Positions 1 through 7,489 of a stretch of 18,955 nt of DNA are shown here, one piece after another. A model generated the notes under the pieces. That model had not been told where the DNA came from. It searched no databases and saw only the letters and a program-made list of their open reading frames with translations. The stretch is from CAYMTN01 sp964393335. GTDB taxonomy: Bacteria; Chloroflexota; Anaerolineae; Aggregatilineales; Aggregatilineaceae. The stretch lies in assembly GCA_964393335.1 (NCBI GenBank), contig CAYMTN010000093.1, forward strand, positions 1 through 18,955, in the 5' to 3' direction. Positions within the stretch are counted from its first letter, which is position 1. Each line of letters starts with the position of its first letter. A program made the translations under genes and the position numbers.

Positions 1-514
1 GCGCCGCGCCGATCTTCCAGATCGGGATCGCGGTCGGGAAGTTCCAGGGCGTGATACAGCCGACGACGCCCAGCGGCTGGCGCACCGTCATGCAGAACTT
101 GTTCGGCAGTTCGGACGGCGTCGTTTCGCCCAGCAGGCGGCGGCCTTCGCCCGCGATGTATTCGAGGAAGTCGATTGCTTCCTGCACGTCGCCTTTGCCT
201 TCCGCGATGACCTTGCCCATTTCCTGGGTGACGAGTGCTCCCAGCTCGTCTTTGCGCTCGCGCATGATCTGCGCCGCCCGCAGCAGGATCAGGCCGCGCT
301 TGGGCGGCGGAGTCTTCCTCCAGGCAGGGTAGGCGGCTTCGGCGGCGTCGATGGCGCGGATCACGTCATTACGCGTGCCCTTCGGGAAGCGGGCCAGCAC
401 CTCGCCAGTCGTCGGGTTGCGGGTGTCGAACCACTGCCCGCTCTCCGACGGCACCCATTCGCCGTTGATGTAGAGGTCGTACTCTTTGACTGCGACTGCT
501 TCTTGCACTGCCAC
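1..514 (-). CDS. NAD(P)-dependent aldehyde dehydrogenase, N-terminal part (cut by window edge)
   Basis: This is the first 171 residues of an aldehyde dehydrogenase; the catalytic Cys/Glu region lies beyond the left edge. ALDH-superfamily enzymes oxidise aldehydes to acids using NAD(P)+ in the cytoplasm. Visible family marks are the N-terminal YINGEW strand, NPTTGEVLARFP, and PWNFP at residues 156-160, where Asn158 is the conserved oxyanion Asn. The form ITPWNFPTAIPIWKIGAA resembles semialdehyde dehydrogenases (succinate or alpha-ketoglutarate semialdehyde type), but the substrate cannot be assigned from this half. I chose the GTG start at 514 because AAGGAG lies 7 nt upstream; the in-frame GTG at 508 is less well placed. 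It is preceded by a 54-bp inverted-repeat element and is not obviously in an operon with the cyclase gene. The family is certain; the substrate is not known. Confidence 0.93.
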   Translation of the reverse strand, partial: MAVQEAVAVKEYDLYINGEWVPSESGQWFDTRNPTTGEVLARFPKGTRNDVIRAIDAAEAAYPAWRKTPPPKRGLILLRAAQIMRERKDELGALVTQEMGKVIAEGKGDVQEAIDFLEYIAGEGRRLLGETTPSELPNKFCMTVRQPLGVVGCITPWNFPTAIPIWKIGAA

Positions 515-549
515 TTGTGTTACTCCTTGCTCATTGATCGAATAACCTG

Positions 550-603
550 TCCGTAAATTCCTGGGCGCGGCAAGCAGCGTCCCTACCAAAACGAATTTAC
601 GGA
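550..603. repeat. 54-bp MITE-like inverted-repeat element (repeat copy A)
   Basis: Perfect 11-bp inverted repeats, TCCGTAAATTC (550-560) and GAATTTACGGA (593-603), flank a core that is itself nearly palindromic. The core at 563-592 matches a second copy at 7589-7618 at 27 of 30 positions by eye, and its palindrome recurs at 9299-9322. It sits in the gap between the ester cyclase stop and the aldehyde dehydrogenase start. No coding potential was seen. It could be a small non-autonomous element or a REP-like palindrome. Confidence 0.6.
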
Positions 604-646
604 TGGATACCGACGTAATCTTTAGCTATCTACCGGTCAGGCTGTG

Positions 647-1090
647 TCAGCCGCCCGCCGATTGGAATTTCGGGATGACGCCTAACTGCTGGAACAGGCT
701 CAGGTTGTCCAGGTCTTGCCAGCGCTCCACGATCTTACCGTCGTTGTTGATGCGAAAAATGGCCGTCCCGGTCCATTCCACTTTGACCCCGGTCGGCGGC
801 ACCATGCCCAGGAAGTTACCCAGGTGCGTGCCGGTTTTCAGGCCGCGCACGGCGGCCCAGTTGTCTTCGCACACCAGATTCAGCACTTCAAAGCGGAGGT
901 CCGGGAAGGCCGTCACGAACGTGCGGTATAACTGGATGAACGCCTCCGGGCCGTGAAGGTCCTGAAAGCCCGCCCCCCCGTAACTCACAAAATCATCGGC
1001 CAGCATGTCCCGCAGTGCGTCGATGTGGCCCTCGTTCGTTTCTTCGTACAAATGGATGATGTTGGCCCGGTTCTGGGCTGCTGTTGTCAC
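647..1090 (-). CDS. SnoaL-like ester cyclase family protein
   Basis: A 147-residue protein of the SnoaL-like polyketide cyclase/ester cyclase type (NTF2-like cone fold). The sequence shows the typical layout: an N-terminal helix with HLYEETNEGHIDALRDMLADDF, then GPEAFIQLYRTFVTAFPDLRFEV, a central strand AVRGLKTGTHLGNFLGMVPPTG, and a C-terminal WTGTAIFRINNDGKIVERWQDLD ending in LFQQLGVIP. Length and the GKIVERWQDLD strand match the family well. Characterised relatives close polyketide rings, but most bacterial members are of unknown substrate, and no polyketide genes are nearby. The start is 18 nt after the stop of the NmrA-type gene, so the two are probably co-transcribed. The protein has no signal peptide and should be cytoplasmic. 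The family call is firm; the reaction is unknown. Confidence 0.88.
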   Translation of the reverse strand: MTTAAQNRANIIHLYEETNEGHIDALRDMLADDFVSYGGAGFQDLHGPEAFIQLYRTFVTAFPDLRFEVLNLVCEDNWAAVRGLKTGTHLGNFLGMVPPTGVKVEWTGTAIFRINNDGKIVERWQDLDNLSLFQQLGVIPKFQSAGG

Positions 1091-1108
1091 GTCGTCCTCC
1101 CCGATCCT

Positions 1109-1990
1109 CTACGAAGCCGCGCTCGCGGCGCGCCGGGCGTATTCTTGAACGGACGTGAGTTTCACGGGAAAGGTCTGTAACATCCCGTTCATATCGACGA
1201 CATTACCTTTGGCGTACTCAAGCATCATCCCGGCGAAGCCCTGCTGCAACGGGTCGGTGGCCTGCTGCCGCTGCATCTGCATCACTTCCTCCGGCACGTG
1301 CTGAACCTCGAACGGTTTGCCCAGCGCGGCCTCGAAGATCGTCACGACTTCCAGGGGACTCAACGCCTCAGGGCCGCCGATCTCAAGCGTGGCGTTCCGC
1401 GCGGCGGGGTTATCTACCGCTTCGGCGGCGAACTGCGCCACATCGGGAATCGAAATCCAACTGATCTTGTTCGCTCCCGCCCCGAAGATCGTAGCTTTCG
1501 CGTTGGGATAATCAAACCCGGCGGTCGGGCTAAACATGGCTTCCATAAAAAAGCTCGAACGCACGATGGTATAGGTCATCCCGCTCTGTTTCAGGCGCTG
1601 CTCGACCGCGCGTTTCGCGTTGATCAACGGCGAGTCGGTCGTGAAACTGCCCGAAAACGAGATGTAAATGAAGTGAGAAACACCCGCTGCCGCTGCCGCA
1701 TCGACCAGGCTGATCTGCCCCGCGTGATCGACGCCCAGAACATCAGGTTTGGCAGAATACGACGTGCTGGCCGTCGAAATGACGGTTGTAACGCCTCTGC
1801 ACGCCGCATCCAACGAGGCCCGGTCGGTCAGGTCGCCCCGAACGATCGTCGCGCCGAGTTTCGTCAGGCTGTCCACTTTGGCGGGATCGGACGAGCTGCG
1901 CACCAGCGCACCTACCGGTTTGCCTTTGGCCGCCAGGCGGCGGCAAATCGCGCTGCCCAGCGACCCGGTTGCTCCAACTACGAGTATCAT
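1109..1990 (-). CDS. NmrA-like / atypical SDR NAD(P)-binding protein
   Basis: A 293-residue protein with an N-terminal Rossmann fold. MILVVGATGSLGSAICRRL carries the GxxGxxG dinucleotide motif at residues 6-12, followed by VGALVRSS, where an Arg in this position is typical of NADP(H) preference. The middle (VTTVISTAST, then SHFIYISFSG, then YTIVRSSFFME) matches the NmrA/HSCARG-type atypical SDRs, which act as redox sensors or NAD(P)H:quinone-type reductases. The C-terminal half (ISIPDVAQFAAEAVDNP, TLEIGGPEALSPLEVV) is also typical. A GGGAGA ribosome site lies just upstream of the ATG. It heads a two-gene unit with the ester cyclase. The 205-nt upstream gap contains an AT-rich patch (about 2138-2166) that could hold the promoter, but no convincing -35 was found. 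Substrate is unknown. Confidence 0.9.
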   Translation of the reverse strand: MILVVGATGSLGSAICRRLAAKGKPVGALVRSSSDPAKVDSLTKLGATIVRGDLTDRASLDAACRGVTTVISTASTSYSAKPDVLGVDHAGQISLVDAAAAAGVSHFIYISFSGSFTTDSPLINAKRAVEQRLKQSGMTYTIVRSSFFMEAMFSPTAGFDYPNAKATIFGAGANKISWISIPDVAQFAAEAVDNPAARNATLEIGGPEALSPLEVVTIFEAALGKPFEVQHVPEEVMQMQRQQATDPLQQGFAGMMLEYAKGNVVDMNGMLQTFPVKLTSVQEYARRAASAAS

Positions 1991-2195
1991 CTTTTTCTCC
2001 CATACGCCTCTCAGGCCAAGTCACTACCCGGACGATCTAGTTGAGGCGTGGGGTCCCGCTCGCGCATTTCTGACCAACCCTCGTTCAGGCGGAGGCGACC
2101 AGTCGGGTGGGGCACGGCGCGCCGCAATGCGTGTTTAAAAAGATTTTATATCAATAAATATGAAAAATCCCACTGATTGGTCGTCCTGGCGCGAT

Positions 2196-3017
2196 CTACG
2201 CCAGCCCGGTCAATTCTGCGCTGATCTGCCACAGGCGGCGCTGCACCGATTCGTCATACGCCTGGGCGTCGGCGCGCGTGGCGCGTTTGCGGTCGAAATA
2301 CTGGCCGGACACGCTGGCCACTTCCGGCGACGTGGCGAGATAGAGGGATGTCTCAGCGCCCTGTTCCGGCGTCAGGTGGCCGCGCATACTCAGCCCGGCG
2401 GCCCGCTGGAAGTTCGAATTCACGAAGCCCGGATTCAGCGCGTTGGCCGTGACGTCGGTCCCTTCCAAGCGCCGCGCCAGCTCAAAGGTGAACAGGATGT
2501 TCGCCAGCTTGGACTGGCCGTAGGCGTCCCAGCCGTTGAAATCACGCGTGTTTTGCAGGTCGTCCAGATCGAGTGGGTGCTGGTACGTCGAGGCAACGTT
2601 GACGATGCGCGCCGGGGCGCTGGCTTTCAGCACGTCGAGCAGCAGGTTGGTCAGCAGGAAATTGGCCAGATGATTCAGCGCGAACGTCAGTTCCAGCCCG
2701 TCGACGGTTTCGCGCCGGTCGGTGAACATCGCACCCGCGTTGTTGACCAGCACATGCAGCCGGTCATGACCGCGCAAAAACGCGGCGGCGAGGTCGCGCA
2801 CCTGCTGCAACGAGGACAGGTCGGCCAGCAGGTATTCGACGTGGTCGTTGCCGGTCTGCTGCTTGATATCTGCGACGGTGCGCTCGCTTTTTTCCTGGCT
2901 GCGGCCCACGACGATCACCGCCGCACCGGCGGCGGCCAGTTCGCGCGCCGTCACCCTGCCGATGCCGTCGGTCGCCCCGGTCACCAGGCATACTTTACCA
3001 TTCATCGATTGTGCCAT
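2196..3017 (-). CDS. Short-chain dehydrogenase/reductase (tandem copy 2)
   Basis: A 273-residue classical-type SDR resembling the retinol-dehydrogenase-like group. The cofactor motif TGATDGIG is at residues 13-20, VNNAG at 91-95, the catalytic Ser in NVAST (Ser143), and YxxxK as Tyr166/Lys170. The usual second serine before the catalytic one is Ala, and the following AH is absent; the proton-relay residues themselves are intact. I chose the ATG at 3017 because GGGAGAA lies just upstream; an in-frame ATG at 3143 would run back into the preceding gene and adds 42 residues unlike any SDR. It begins 16 nt after the stop of its paralogue, so the two are probably one transcript. Most of the N-terminal half is nearly identical to that paralogue. 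NAD(P)(H)-dependent oxidation or reduction is expected; substrate unknown. Confidence 0.92.
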   Translation of the reverse strand: MAQSMNGKVCLVTGATDGIGRVTARELAAAGAAVIVVGRSQEKSERTVADIKQQTGNDHVEYLLADLSSLQQVRDLAAAFLRGHDRLHVLVNNAGAMFTDRRETVDGLELTFALNHLANFLLTNLLLDVLKASAPARIVNVASTYQHPLDLDDLQNTRDFNGWDAYGQSKLANILFTFELARRLEGTDVTANALNPGFVNSNFQRAAGLSMRGHLTPEQGAETSLYLATSPEVASVSGQYFDRKRATRADAQAYDESVQRRLWQISAELTGLA

Positions 3018-3033
3018 AGTCCGTTTTCTCCCT

Positions 3034-3906
3034 TTATAGCACGGGCTGCAAATGCGTGATCTCAGCGCTGATGTCCCACAGGCGGCGCTGTGCGTCCTGA
3101 TCGTAGGACTGCTCCGCCGACCTGACCGGTTTTTTCTTCTCAAAATACGTGCCGGTCGTGCCTTCGACGTCCGGCGACGACGCCAGGTAGATCGAGGTCT
3201 GCGCGCCTTTTTCGGCGCTGATCGACACGAGATCGAGCAGGCGGCGGACGATCTTACCGCCGACGCCCCAGTTATTCGCCAGGAAATTAGTGGCCACCAG
3301 GCCGGGATGCAGCGTGTTCGCGGTGACGCCGGTCCCTTCCAGGCGGCGCGCCAGCTCGTAAGTGAACATGACGTTCATCAGCTTGGAGTCGCTGTACACC
3401 TGGAACCCGCTGTAGTGCTGCGCGTGCTGGAGATCGTCAAAATTGACGTGGCCGCGATAGTGCGCGCCGGATGACACATTGACGATGCGCGCCGGGGCGC
3501 TGGCTTTCAGCACGTCGAGCAGCAGGTTGGTCAGCAGAAAATAGGCGAGATGATTGAGCGCGAACGTCATTTCCAGGCTGTCGACGGTTTCGCGCCGCGA
3601 CAGGAAGATCGCGCCCGCGTTGTTGACCAGCACGTCCAGGCGGTCGTGATCGCGCAGAAACGCGGCGGCAAGGTCGCGTACCTGCTGCAACGAGGACAGG
3701 TTGGCCAGCAGGTACTCGATGTGGTCGTTACCGGTCTGCTGCTTGATTTCCGCGACGGTGCGCTCGCTTTTTTCCTGGCTGCGGCCCACGATCACGACCT
3801 CAGCACCGGCGGCGGCCAGTTCGCGCGCCGTCACCTGACCGATGCCGTCGGTCGCCCCGGTCACCAGGCATACTTTGCCGTTCATCGTGCCGTTATTGCT
3901 GGACAT
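3034..3906 (-). CDS. Short-chain dehydrogenase/reductase (tandem copy 1)
   Basis: A 290-residue SDR close to the retinol-dehydrogenase/WW-oxidoreductase-like group. TGATDGIG (residues 17-24), VNNAG (94-98), the catalytic Ser in NVSSGAHYRG (Ser146) and Tyr171/Lys175 in YSDSK are all present, so it looks active. The ATG at 3906 follows GAGGAG with a short 3-4 nt spacer; an upstream in-frame ATG at 3972 has no such site. It is the first gene of a two-gene unit with its paralogue downstream, and is divergent from the beta-glycosidase gene. The two SDRs differ most in the region after NVSS and in the C-terminal substrate loop (residues about 200-235), suggesting the substrate pocket has diverged after duplication. 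Cytoplasmic; substrate not known. Confidence 0.92.
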   Translation of the reverse strand: MSSNNGTMNGKVCLVTGATDGIGQVTARELAAAGAEVVIVGRSQEKSERTVAEIKQQTGNDHIEYLLANLSSLQQVRDLAAAFLRDHDRLDVLVNNAGAIFLSRRETVDSLEMTFALNHLAYFLLTNLLLDVLKASAPARIVNVSSGAHYRGHVNFDDLQHAQHYSGFQVYSDSKLMNVMFTYELARRLEGTGVTANTLHPGLVATNFLANNWGVGGKIVRRLLDLVSISAEKGAQTSIYLASSPDVEGTTGTYFEKKKPVRSAEQSYDQDAQRRLWDISAEITHLQPVL

Positions 3907-4102
3907 ACGCTCCTCTTTCGTGTGACGTGCGGTATTGTGCAGATCATGGCAGAACACAGCCGCCAGTCGCAACGCTTCTTATGAAGATCATATACACGCC
4001 CGCCTGGGATTCGGGGCAGGACCTATCGTTTCTGCGCGGACTGGGCCATAATGGCAGGTAGGCGATTGTCTTTTGTGCGGTACGACGAAAGGATTTTTGA
4101 GA

Positions 4103-5350
4103 ATGGCTGATTCATTGGTATTTCCTGATGGATTTTGGTGGGGAACGGCGGGCGCGGCGCACCAGATCGAAGGCGGGAACGTCAACAGCGACTACTGGGT
4201 GTTGGAGCATACGCCCGGCTCGCCGTTCGTCGAACCGTCCGGCGATGCCTGCGATCATTACCACCGCTACCCGTCGGACATCGCCATGCTGGCCGAGTTG
4301 GGCTTCACCGCGTACCGGTTTTCGGTCGAGTGGGCGCGCATCGAGCCGGAAGAGGGCGAGTTTTCGATGGCGGCGCTGGACCATTACCGGCGGATGCTCG
4401 AAACGTGTCACGCGCACGGCCTGACGCCGGTCGTCACGTACCACCATTTCACGTCGCCGCGCTGGTTCGCGGCGCGCGGCGGCTGGGAAGTGCTCGATAA
4501 CGCGCCGCTGTTCGCGCGGTACGCGGAGCGTGTCACCGCGCACCTGGGTGACCTGATCGGGGCGGTGTGCACCATGAACGAGCCGAACGTCGGGCTGCTG
4601 ATCCAGTACATGGGCTGGGTGCCGCCCGATGACGTACTCGGCAACGCGGCGTGGCGGGCCGCCGCGTCGAAGGCGGTCGGTGCTGAGGGCAGCGTCTTCA
4701 ACGCCTTCCCGCACTGCCGCCAGCAGCCGGCGCGCGATACGTTGATCAAGGCGCACCGGCTGGCATTCGACGCGATCAAAGCCGGGCCGGGTGATTTCCC
4801 GGTCGGCCTGACGCTGGCGATGATGGATATGCAGGCCGTGCCGGGCGGCGAAGCCGTGCGCGACCGGGCGCGGGCGGCGGTCGATGACGTGTTCCTGGAC
4901 GTGGTGCGCGACAACGATTTCATCGGCGTGCAGACGTACAGCCGCATACGCTTCGGGCCGGACGGTCTGCTGCCGCCGGAGGAAGGCGTCGACCTGACGC
5001 AGATGGGCTACGAATTCTGGCCGGAAGCGCTGGAGGGCACGATCCGGTATGCCGCGCAGCGCACCGGGCTGCCGGTCGTGGTCACCGAAAACGGCCTGTC
5101 GGAAGACGTCGAGACGCGCCGGATCGAGTTCGTGCGCCGGGCGCTGCGGAGCGTTCACAACTGCCTGTCGGACGGGATCGACGTGCGCGGCTATTTTTAC
5201 TGGTCGTGTTTTGATAACTTCGAGTGGACGAGCGGTTACGGTCCCAAGTTCGGCCTGATCGCCGTCAACCGCGCGACCCAGCAGCGTTTGCCCAAACCGA
5301 GCGCCGCGTGGCTGGGAAACGTGGCGAAGGCGGGCGCGCTGGAGGTGTGA
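4103..5350 (+). CDS. Glycoside hydrolase family 1 beta-glycosidase
   Basis: A 415-residue GH1 enzyme that should hydrolyse beta-linked glycosides with retention of configuration. The N-terminal FPDGFWWGTAGAAHQIEGGN signature, YRFSVEWARIEPEEGEF and YHHFTSPRWF are classic. The acid/base Glu is Glu160 in TMNEP and the nucleophile is Glu329 in VVTENGL; WSCFDNFEWTSGY near the C-terminus contributes aglycone-side residues. The usual GxNYY segment reads GVQTYSR, as in some actinobacterial-type members. No signal peptide is seen, so it probably acts in the cytoplasm on imported oligosaccharides. The ATG at 4103 is preceded by GAAAGGA about 9 nt away; an in-frame ATG at 4073 has no ribosome site. No sugar transporter or regulator is adjacent. 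Substrate could be glucoside, galactoside or fucoside. Confidence 0.95.
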   Translation: MADSLVFPDGFWWGTAGAAHQIEGGNVNSDYWVLEHTPGSPFVEPSGDACDHYHRYPSDIAMLAELGFTAYRFSVEWARIEPEEGEFSMAALDHYRRMLETCHAHGLTPVVTYHHFTSPRWFAARGGWEVLDNAPLFARYAERVTAHLGDLIGAVCTMNEPNVGLLIQYMGWVPPDDVLGNAAWRAAASKAVGAEGSVFNAFPHCRQQPARDTLIKAHRLAFDAIKAGPGDFPVGLTLAMMDMQAVPGGEAVRDRARAAVDDVFLDVVRDNDFIGVQTYSRIRFGPDGLLPPEEGVDLTQMGYEFWPEALEGTIRYAAQRTGLPVVVTENGLSEDVETRRIEFVRRALRSVHNCLSDGIDVRGYFYWSCFDNFEWTSGYGPKFGLIAVNRATQQRLPKPSAAWLGNVAKAGALEV

Positions 5351-5453
5351 CGTTCGTGATTTGAGGCGGTGAGGTGCTATGCTTCGCCGCTCATATTAGC
5401 TAGGTTTTAATGCAGCAAATCAGCCATTAATCTTAGCCGATTCTTGTATCTGT

Positions 5454-6233
5454 TCACCTTGCGATTCTTTGAGAAGTTTCTGTTAGTAATTGCCTGATAC
5501 TGTCGAGTAGGTCTTGAGCTTCCTCAGCAGTTATGGAGAAATCCTCAGTAGCATATCTAGCTTTCGGCCTGCTTTGAGATAGATCGTTGAAGGCGTTTTT
5601 CTGCGAGGTCTCAATATTTCCTTGATTGGCAAAACGGTTGAATTGTGCCTGAACGAATGCGTGTCTCTTGGACTTTAAGATTCGCGGGTCTGGCATGATC
5701 AGGAGTTGTGCTTTGACTGTAAGCTCTGCGGCACTATAAAGAGTATCTACAAATGGTCGCCAAAGTCCCTGACTTAAGGCAAATTCCGCGACGGTTAGGA
5801 AATTCTGAGCTAACTCAACGTGTTTTTGGGCTAAAGGTTTGTTGTACCGAAAATCGAATTGAAGATGCCATACCATATTGATCAGCAGCGAGGTCACATG
5901 AGCACAGTTCGGGTCGTCTTCATCGGTCAGCCTTAGGTCTACCAGTCCTTCTAGTTCATGCTCGTAAACCAATTCACCTTCGCGTTTCTCGACCCCAGGC
6001 TTGAATTTCGGAACGGCCTGTGCTCGCACTTCCTCATTGATCCGAATCTCTAGCGGCCTATCATCCGGATAGAAAACAATCTGTGCCGCACGCAACACCA
6101 ATGGGGTTTCGATTTTGTTCTTCTCGCTGCGTCTCCCTATTTCCGGCAGGATCCACTGAAGCAGAAGATTTTCGATAACTTTCTGACTGAACTCCTCCCA
6201 ATCTACCTGATCCATCGTTTTTATTATCCCCAT
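5454..6233 (-). CDS. Unrecognised protein with HEPN-like C-terminal half, in an AT-richer islet
   Basis: A 259-residue protein I do not recognise as a whole. The C-terminal half (about 138-255) reads like a HEPN helical domain: LWRPFVDTLYSAAELTVKAQLL, then SKRHAFVQAQFNRF, and RPKARYATEDFSITAEEAQ with the closing helix DLLDSIRQLL. R184-x6-H191 would fit the Rx4-6H motif of HEPN ribonucleases, but its place in the fold cannot be confirmed by eye, so catalysis is speculative. The N-terminal 130 residues look alpha/beta and are of unknown type. No nucleotidyltransferase (MNT) or antitoxin gene lies next to it. Base composition is clearly more AT-rich than all neighbours, suggesting recent acquisition. 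A start at 6215 (MDQVDW) is also possible; neither has a good ribosome site. The upstream promoter is close to consensus. Confidence 0.75.
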   Translation of the reverse strand: MGIIKTMDQVDWEEFSQKVIENLLLQWILPEIGRRSEKNKIETPLVLRAAQIVFYPDDRPLEIRINEEVRAQAVPKFKPGVEKREGELVYEHELEGLVDLRLTDEDDPNCAHVTSLLINMVWHLQFDFRYNKPLAQKHVELAQNFLTVAEFALSQGLWRPFVDTLYSAAELTVKAQLLIMPDPRILKSKRHAFVQAQFNRFANQGNIETSQKNAFNDLSQSRPKARYATEDFSITAEEAQDLLDSIRQLLTETSQRIAR

Positions 6234-6254
6234 TTAAAACAGAAACATACTAAC

Positions 6255-6283
6255 ATTATATTATCAAGTATCCGAATGATCAA
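6255..6283 (-). promoter_or_regulatory. Sigma-70-type promoter of the HEPN-like gene
   Basis: On the minus strand TTGATC (6278-6283) is followed, 17 nt later, by a perfect TATAAT (6255-6260). Transcription would begin near 6248, only about 15 nt before the ATG at 6233 or 33 nt before the one at 6215. It is one of the best matches to consensus in the window. Confidence 0.6.
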
Positions 6284-6347
6284 TCTGGCACTTCTTCAAG
6301 CCCAGGCGGCGGGCGATCGCGCCCTGGCGGCGGGCCGCGTGTGGGGC

Positions 6348-7388
6348 CTACAGCCGGGACGCGTTGACCAGCGCGTCGATGTTGTCGGCGGAGGTATCCG
6401 CGTGCAGGGTGCCGCCCGCCGACAGGATCAGCCCGCCGCCGCGCGCGCATTCCAGGATGACCTGCCCGGCGGCGGAGGTCACCTGCGCGGGCGTGCCATG
6501 CGCCATCACGGCCAGCGGCGGCAGGTTGCCCATCACCGCTTTACGCGGCCCCAGCGCGGCCTTGACCTCGGCCAGGTTCATCTGGTGGCTGGTGTGGAAG
6601 ACCTCAAAGTTCAGGGTGGGCAGCAGCGGCAGGAGGTGGCGGCACGGCGTGTTGTTGTGATAAATGCGGACCAGGCCGTCGAAGCTGTCGAAGATGCGGC
6701 GCAAAAACGGGCGCGCCAGCCGGTTGAACACGTCCCGCGCTAACATGCCGGACGTGTCGTCCATCAGCATGATGCCGATCGGCTCGCGCAAGCAGCCGAG
6801 CTGAGCCTGTAGGAAGCGGATGGTCGTCTCGGTCGTGATTTCCAGCACGTCCAGCACGGCACGTGTCGAGTCCGGCTCGTCTTCGACGGCGCGCATAAAC
6901 GCGCTGGCTCCCAGGACGTGCGCGGCGATGGAAAAGGGGCCGCGCGCTGCCACGACGTGAATGCGGTGCGGCTCCGGCAGTTCGCCGTTGTGTTCCAGGT
7001 TCCAATAGCGGCGCAGGATCATGGCCATCAGCCCGTCGGAGTACGGATCGGGCCGCCGCAGGCTGCCCCATGCTTCCAGCGGCAGCGTGAGCGGGCGCAG
7101 CGCGGGTGCTTCGTCCTGCCGCCACAAGACCGGCGTGCCAAACGCGCTGGCCTCGGCTGCCACGCCGTATTCGACCCACAGCCCCGGCAGGAAAACCACG
7201 TCGGGAAAGCGCGCCATCAGGGTCAGGTACGCATTCAGCCACTGGTTCGGGTACATGAAAAAATCCAGCGTGTTCATGCCATACGCGCTGGAAATGAACG
7301 AACAATCCACCAATAACGCGACCGGCACTTCGTCCGGCTCGGTGCCTTGCGCGACGGCTATGAAGTTTTCCCAGGCATACGAGAGCAT
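6348..7388 (-). CDS. Uroporphyrinogen decarboxylase-superfamily protein (non-canonical, MtaA/HemE fold)
   Basis: A 346-residue protein of the URO-D/MtaA TIM-barrel superfamily. The C-terminal half is diagnostic: IGIMLMDDTSG, VRIYHNNTPCRHLLPLL, ALGPRKAVMGNLPPLAVMAHGTPAQV and GGGLILSAGGTLHADTSADNIDALV. It is not HemE: the N-terminal Arg-rich substrate motif is missing. The Zn-binding HxC...C set of methylcobamide:CoM methyltransferases is also absent, with His244 followed by Asn245-Asn246 and Gly-Gly where the last Cys would be. Such members occur widely but their reaction is unknown; methyl transfer or a demethylation role is a guess from the family. I chose the ATG at 7388 because it gives the normal family length; GGGAGGG lies about 14 nt upstream. 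The open frame extends further upstream but without family similarity. No corrinoid protein gene is adjacent. Confidence 0.82.
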   Translation of the reverse strand: MLSYAWENFIAVAQGTEPDEVPVALLVDCSFISSAYGMNTLDFFMYPNQWLNAYLTLMARFPDVVFLPGLWVEYGVAAEASAFGTPVLWRQDEAPALRPLTLPLEAWGSLRRPDPYSDGLMAMILRRYWNLEHNGELPEPHRIHVVAARGPFSIAAHVLGASAFMRAVEDEPDSTRAVLDVLEITTETTIRFLQAQLGCLREPIGIMLMDDTSGMLARDVFNRLARPFLRRIFDSFDGLVRIYHNNTPCRHLLPLLPTLNFEVFHTSHQMNLAEVKAALGPRKAVMGNLPPLAVMAHGTPAQVTSAAGQVILECARGGGLILSAGGTLHADTSADNIDALVNASRL

Positions 7389-7436
7389 AGTAACGGTTTT
7401 TTCCCTCCCTGACACGTGCGACATCCACCTGCACGC

Positions 7437-7445
7437 TTTATAGCA
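7437..7445 (-). promoter_or_regulatory. Possible extended -10 promoter for the URO-D-family gene
   Basis: The minus strand reads TGCTATAAA (TATAAA at 7437-7442, preceded by TGn), an extended -10 element with no good -35. Transcription would start about 45 nt before the ATG at 7388. Weak support. Confidence 0.3.
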
Positions 7446-7489
7446 CAGCCGCCGACTTGCCGCTAGCAGGTGTGGCGGGGAGATGTGCT

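Noticed and set aside
51..332. 93-residue plus-strand frame
   Set aside because: Antisense to the aldehyde dehydrogenase, whose minus-strand frame is continuous and contains PWNFP.
4024..4052. Promoter for the GH1 gene (CATAAT at 4047-4052)
   Set aside because: The -10 is fair, but the hexamer 17 nt upstream (TATCGT) is a poor -35, so it was not listed as a feature.
4112..5158. 348-residue minus-strand frame inside the GH1 gene
   Set aside because: Arg/His-rich mirror of the glycosidase frame; no motif and no ribosome site, while the plus strand has both catalytic Glu motifs.
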